Assembly: GCA_015680905.1 (NCBI GenBank)
Contig: CM027383.1
Coordinates: 34,904,501-34,968,500 of the forward strand
Reading direction: 5' to 3'
DNA length: 64,000 nt
From: Coptis chinensis
Lineage: Eukaryota > Streptophyta > Magnoliopsida > Ranunculales > Ranunculaceae
A program made the position numbers and the translations under genes. The notes beneath the pieces are model-generated. The model was not told the origin of the DNA. It saw only the letters and a list, made by a program, of their open reading frames with translations, and ran no database searches. Position 1 is the stretch's first letter. Every line of letters starts with the position of its first letter. Of this stretch, positions 59,579 to 64,000 are shown piece after piece.

Positions 59579-61078
59579 TCATTGCTCAATGTTTGTTTGA
59601 GTGGAAGCTCTTTTGTTTGCTTCGTGCTTGATATCTTCGATCAAAAGTGTCAAACTCAAGTAAGAAGATCCACCTTCTTCCATTGCTTTACTTGCCAACT
59701 CCGCCAGTTCTCTTGCTTTTCTTCTTCTCCCTTCTCCTTCATCGTTTTCATCCATTAGTCTGTTTACAGCACTCTCAACCTTTTCTTTTGTCACTAATAC
59801 TCCAACCTTGTCCTCCTCCCCCCAGGGAATAGGATCACCGACTTCAACTGAGACTCCTATGCTCAAAACTTGTACAATTAGCTTCTCATTAATGAATTGG
59901 TCTTGAAACATAGGCCAGGTTAGCATCGGGACACCTGCACACACTGCTTCCAAGGTAGAATTCCAACCACAGTGTGTTAAGAATCCACCAATGGCTTGGT
60001 GTGATAAAATTAGTACTTGTGGTGCCCAACCTTCGATTACTAAACCTCTATCCTTGGTCCTCTCCTCAAAGTTTTCATCAGATAACCACTTCTCCAACTC
60101 TTTATATCTCTCGCCACTTTTGATCACCCAAATGAATGAACATTGCGATGTTTCTAGGCCTAAGCCAATCTCCATAAACTGTGCAGGCGCAAGACGACTT
60201 AGGCTACCTAGACAAACATAAACAACGGAGTTGGGCTTCCTCGAATCAAGCCACCTCAAGCAATGGCTTGCATCAACTGTGGCCTTGTTACCCCTCTCAA
60301 CTTTGTCTACAACCTCCTTGTTGTATAGAGAAACAGGACCAACATGCCAAACTTTATTTCCTTTGGCCTTCTGGTATCCCTTGATATACATAGGCTCTAA
60401 ATCATGGAAACTATTGATCACTACACCGTATGCAGTTAATTCAGCCTTATTGATTTGGTCGAGCACCTTGTTGTAATTATTTAAGGAAATTTTTAGGTTG
60501 TCCATTATACGCGACTTTGTTATCTCAATGCGATCAGGCAAACCTGGAATAACGAAAGGCTCTGACTCTGAGTTGACATTCTCAATCGCTTTTAAATGAA
60601 TTATATTATGGGCGCAAAAAAGAGTGAAGCAACACATGCCGTTGAAGACCAGTCTTGGTATATTGAATTTGCGAGCAGTCTCTGATGTCCACGGTAAGCA
60701 GAAATCAGATATTATACAACTCGGCAGGAGTTCCATCTCTTCAATTGATTGCTCTAGTGGTTGTTGTAGCATAGCGGTAGCAGTGAATAAGTTCCTGATC
60801 AGGTCTTGCGAAGGGACAGTATCAAAATTCTCACATCCCTCTGGTAGTCCCGCTTCTACACCTGGGAAATGGAGTTGGAGAATTCGAATTGGGAGTTTCA
60901 ATTGTATTGCACGATCAATGGTAGTCTTGAAACGTAAGAAGTTGGAGGGTGTAGTGACTATGGTGACAAGCACGCCTCGCTGAGCTATCAGTCTGGCTAT
61001 GTCTAGCATGGGAATCATATGGCCTTGGGCTAAGAAGGGAAACAAAAGGAAGTGAAGCTGATGACCTTGTTGAGCCAT
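59579..61078 (-). CDS. UDP-glycosyltransferase, UGT73-like, intact
   Basis: A single-exon frame of 499 residues, the normal length for plant family-1 glycosyltransferases, starting MAQQGHQLHFLLFPFLAQGH. Catalytic His20 and its partner Asp125 (SDFCLPW) are present. The UDP-sugar motif runs from Trp351 to Gln394 (WAPQVLILSHQAIGG ... HCGWNSTLEAVCAGVP ... WPMFQDQ); a final Gln usually means UDP-glucose. The sequence style (LAQGHMIPMLDIARLIAQRG) is that of the UGT73 group, which glucosylates triterpenoids, brassinosteroids, flavonoids and other acceptors in the cytosol; the acceptor here cannot be told. The ATG is the first in frame and aligns with the neighbour copy. A TATAAA lies about 63 bp upstream. 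Confidence 0.95.
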   Translation of the reverse strand: MAQQGHQLHFLLFPFLAQGHMIPMLDIARLIAQRGVLVTIVTTPSNFLRFKTTIDRAIQLKLPIRILQLHFPGVEAGLPEGCENFDTVPSQDLIRNLFTATAMLQQPLEQSIEEMELLPSCIISDFCLPWTSETARKFNIPRLVFNGMCCFTLFCAHNIIHLKAIENVNSESEPFVIPGLPDRIEITKSRIMDNLKISLNNYNKVLDQINKAELTAYGVVINSFHDLEPMYIKGYQKAKGNKVWHVGPVSLYNKEVVDKVERGNKATVDASHCLRWLDSRKPNSVVYVCLGSLSRLAPAQFMEIGLGLETSQCSFIWVIKSGERYKELEKWLSDENFEERTKDRGLVIEGWAPQVLILSHQAIGGFLTHCGWNSTLEAVCAGVPMLTWPMFQDQFINEKLIVQVLSIGVSVEVGDPIPWGEEDKVGVLVTKEKVESAVNRLMDENDEGEGRRRKARELAELASKAMEEGGSSYLSLTLLIEDIKHEANKRASTQTNIEQ

Positions 61079-61140
61079 GATTTTAGTGGTTTGTTGTAGT
61101 CTTGGGTATATGATGCATTCACTTATGACTTATGAATGCG

Positions 61141-61146
61141 TTTATA
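61141..61146 (-). promoter_or_regulatory. TATA-like box of the intact glycosyltransferase
   Basis: TTTATA on the plus strand gives TATAAA on the coding strand, about 63 bp before the ATG at 61078. That would leave a leader of about 35 nt. The same box exists, displaced, upstream of the interrupted copy. Confidence 0.45.
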
Positions 61147-61259
61147 TTAGGGAAATTATACAGAGGAATGGACGAAGGTTATCTTGAGGGTTTCTTCCAA
61201 AGCTACCAACTACATGTAGATTTTATTTTGTTAAAAGATTAGGTGACCTGGTTGATTTG

Positions 61260-61719
61260 AATGGTAGAACTGCAAACATATTCTACAATTTAATTTGTTT
61301 TTTCTTAGTTTAGTCTCTTGATCGATCGTTGCTGTATTTATATTGACATTGGCCAATGGCCATGATGGCTTTTCAAATTGTCAACCCCATGAGAAGGGCA
61401 AGAATAAAACAAGAAAATGTAATTTAAATTATTAGTTCTACATTTAAATACAACTCTTCCTTTCCTCTTCTTGTGCCTTTTTCTCTTGATTCCTCGTGGC
61501 TGCGATAGCAAGCTACTGAAAGCTTCTGGGCGACTCCTATTTAGCCATATATTATGTTACTCAAATAATTAACGCTTGCTTAACGTCAATACACCTATAT
61601 GGCTATATATAACATAAAAAAGTGATAAAACTGAAAGAATAGTACATAATCAAAAGCCTTAGAATACATTAGATTGCAGGTCAGGGAACATTCCAGGTCA
61701 AGAAACCAACTACTTAAAG
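61260..61719. other. No gene seen
   Basis: Upstream flank of the intact glycosyltransferase, partly shared with 57271-57600. No coding signal. Confidence 0.45.
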
Positions 61720-62160
61720 CGAGAAAAGAAAAGAAAAAAGTTTTTTTTACTTAGTCAAATTTTTGGGTCGAGCGAGAAAAAGGTACTGGACTTTTCTCAC
61801 CAAAATTTTGTCAGGCGCGCACGCGCTCAAACAAGCCTAATGCTCAGCGTGCCCGCGCTCCACCGTACTCACAGCGACTTCAGTCGTTTTCGGAAACAGT
61901 ACAAAACATAAGTTTTTTTGTTGGAAAAACTTAACCTAACCAAAAGAAAGAAAGAGAGAAATTGTAAGAGAGAAATTCTTAGTGAGTTGAGTGTTCATTC
62001 TTTGTGAGTGAATTGAGAGCTCTTGTAATCTGTTACTCTGGACATCTAGTAAAACTTGGAACTCGCAGTATAGACGTAGACAAATTATCGAACCACAATA
62101 TATCTGTATCTTGTGATTTGTTCTTCTTTTACATTATATGTTTGTTTAATTTACATTGAG
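61720..62160 (+). mobile_element. Copia-like LTR relic
   Basis: Holds a GC-rich 'GCGCGCACGCGCTC' block, then 'TCGTTTTCGGAAACAGTAC', then 'GTGAGTTGAGTGTTCATTC' and 'GACAAATTATCGAACCACA'. From memory the last two look like the right half of Copia LTRs (the '...GACCGAACCACGT...' phrase). Ends were not found. Confidence 0.45.
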
Positions 62161-62900
62161 AAGTGTTGGGACAGTACTTGGAGGGTGTTGAAGTCTTGTC
62201 TAGTGAGAAATATCAATCTTTGTGTAAGATTGATCTATTTGTAATAGATAACGTTGTTTCCGCATTAATTTATTCACAACAAAAATATTTATTACAACGT
62301 ACTGTTCTTCTAAAAAAATATTTTAGACGTACACTTTGTGAAATAATTTGTTCTTTACACGGATTACAACAATCGAAACTAAAGGACACCAAAGCCATGA
62401 TCATGCCAGAACTCTATCGTACTCTAGGTGCTTAATCAGGCTAACCTGAAAAATGGTGAAGAAATGGGCGTAAATCAACGCGCCCAACAAATAATCTCTA
62501 CAAGCACTATTCCTAATCTAACCAAAGAATTACCAAGGCACTTATATATGTGCCTACATAGCATGTGAGACATAAAATCAAATCATCAGAAGAAGCTATT
62601 AAGGAAAGCAAGCAAGATCGAAAGAAAATCATATATACAATACTATGAAGTAAAACAAGCAAGATCAAGTGTTTACACAAATTCTCTACCGGTAAAATTA
62701 GTAGCTTATTAATTTCTTTCTTAATTAAGTTTGCGGGAAAATAACATTTACACCCCTGTACATATGGTATGGTAATTGTGGTCTTTCCACCAATTTCAAA
62801 TCCCATATTCCCCTTGTCAAATAGTACGGCGGACTTTTTCCCAAGTTGCATTGTCATTTTATATATACTCTTTAAATTCCAATGTCGAGTTCCTTAGCTT
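62161..62900. other. No gene recognised
   Basis: A 90-codon frame at 62163-62435 shows no known motif and probably continues the Copia-like relic. The rest is AT-rich and noncoding. Confidence 0.4.
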
Positions 62901-62914
62901 CTAGCTTATTAAGG

Positions 62915-63150
62915 AATATTGTTCTGCGAACACAGGCCAAGTTATCATAGGAACACCTGTAGATACTCCTTCCAACATCGAGTTCCAAACACAGTGTGTA
63001 ATGAATCCGCCGATTGCATGGTGTGACAAGATTAGTACTTGAACTCAACCCCTAATTATTAGACCTCTATCTTTGGTCCTCATCTCAAATCCTTCTTCTG
63101 ATAACCACTTCTATAACTCTTTATACCTCTCACCACCTTTTATACTGTTT
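62915..63150 (-). pseudogene. UDP-glycosyltransferase relic (fragment 3)
   Basis: TCTGCGAACACAGGCCAAGTT (first 20 bases shared), CAAACACAGTGTGTAATGAA, GCATGGTGTGACAAGATTAG, CTCTATCTTTGGTCCTC and CTGATAACCACTTCTATAAC match, in order, the intact copy around 59905-60110. It covers about 80 residues around the UDP-sugar motif. It ends where Copia-like sequence begins (about 63150), so an insertion truncated it. Confidence 0.85.
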
Positions 63151-63353
63151 CCGAAAACAGTCAAGTCATGCTGAAATACGGTGAGACGCGGGTGCACCCT
63201 TGGGCAAAAGTCGAACGCGTGCACACCTAACAACCTGATCGTTTGCGAAGAAAGGAGCGCGGGCGCGCCCTTTTCCAGGCATACATAAGCGCAGGCGCGC
63301 CTTACACGAGAGAAAGAAAAAAAAAATACCTTTTTTCTCTACAACTAACAACA
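63151..63353 (-). mobile_element. Copia-like LTR relic, inverted
   Basis: In inverse this matches 61800-61910 in order: a GC-rich block, ACTGTTTTCGGAAACAGTA and its surroundings. It therefore is a second piece of the same LTR family, opposite in direction, next to the glycosyltransferase relic. Confidence 0.5.
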
Positions 63354-63652
63354 AAAATCAATGCATGGGAGTCCATGTTTTGGGGATCAAATGATGCTCC
63401 CATTATTTCTTAAGATTTTAAACTTCATATGTCTAAATAAGTGGTAGAATCTCAGCTCTTTACCTTGCTAAATAGGCATGACTGCTTATTAACATACAAA
63501 ATCTTTGTTGCTTTCTTGACATTCAAACTGCCAAGAAATACCGCGTAGACATTCAAACTACAAAAGAAATACTAACTAGAACGTAAATGACACTTACTTG
63601 TTATCCTATTACATTCTAGTTAGTGTTATGATATATGTGGAATAATTAGTTT

Positions 63653-64000
63653 TTTTTTTTTGCAGGCAAAATATGAATATTATATATAATAATAATAAGG
63701 TTACAATAGGGGTTAAGCACCACCCGGGCTGGATTAAGTTCCCACTATGCGTGACATCCCGAGTTTGCACAAGGGCTTTGATAAACTAAGTGGTTACCTC
63801 ATTAGGCATTGCCCAACTAGTTGACATTTACTTGCTATAATATTATTACATCTGAAAGCTACAAAGCCAAAATCACTGAATGAAAATTGTACCTGAAAAA
63901 CATGTTGAACTCTAGGAATCTTGCATAAATCAACATCATCACAGAAGTCTGTTGTAAACGTCTTCGGCCTTAATGTTGCATGTCCCTCACATTGTTCTGT
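63653..64000 (-). mobile_element. Probable LINE 3' end, continuing past the window
   Basis: A T-run at about 63651-63661 reads as a poly-A tail on the minus strand. It is preceded (minus) by a short (ATT)n tract and by 'GTGCTTAACCCCTATTGTAA' sequence. A frame cannot be followed to the window end, so the class is a guess. Confidence 0.35.

Overview
The window is nuclear DNA of a flowering plant, probably a eudicot. The evidence is plant-type secondary-product glycosyltransferases, a nuclear tRNA-Pro, plastid psaA/psaB DNA copied into the nucleus, FAR1-type Mutator-like elements, and dense layers of Gypsy- and Copia-type LTR fossils, CACTA, hAT-like and LINE elements. The sequence does not let me name a family or species. 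Only three loci look intact: a UDP-glycosyltransferase at 59579-61078 (minus), a two-exon gene for a 70-residue conserved small protein at 46562-46847 (plus), and tRNA-Pro(AGG) at 46345-46416 (minus).

Layout. 1-4439 is a long Gypsy-type LTR with three sets of internal tandem repeats. 4558-7753 is a stack of LTR fossils, one of them a solo LTR with a perfect target-site duplication. 8550-9681 is a terminal-inverted-repeat element. 10356-24534 looks like a decayed CACTA transposon carrying a Ulp1-like protease gene and a piece of an amino-acid transporter, split by a complete but coding-poor Gypsy element (11557-21061). 25237-34014 is a second Gypsy element with gag and protease but no reverse transcriptase or integrase. 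34761-39126 is a solo LTR with a perfect duplication, into which a 2.66-kb CACTA element jumped; that element carries exons of LL-diaminopimelate aminotransferase and a pentatricopeptide-repeat fragment. 40236-42093 is a dead reductase gene with an intronic microsatellite and fold-back MITE. 42990-46180 is a Mutator-like element with a 10-bp duplication and a broken FAR1-type transposase.

Right-hand part. After the tRNA and small gene come plastid-derived psaB and psaA segments joined head to head, then a LINE relic with a miniature LTR element in it. From about 48.3 to 63.2 kb lie pieces of one UDP-glycosyltransferase family, all on the minus strand: one intact copy, one copy that is full length apart from a nested MITE insertion, and three fragments. 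A solo LTR also pushed the TATA-like box of the interrupted copy about 640 bp away from its start codon. The array therefore shows duplication followed by decay through transposon insertion.

How it fits together: there is no operon-like or multi-gene pathway logic here. The order of events can be read from nesting and target-site duplications. Hand-counted LTR differences of about 3% in both two-LTR Gypsy elements suggest roughly 1 million years at commonly used plant rates. All divergence figures are approximate counts by eye.
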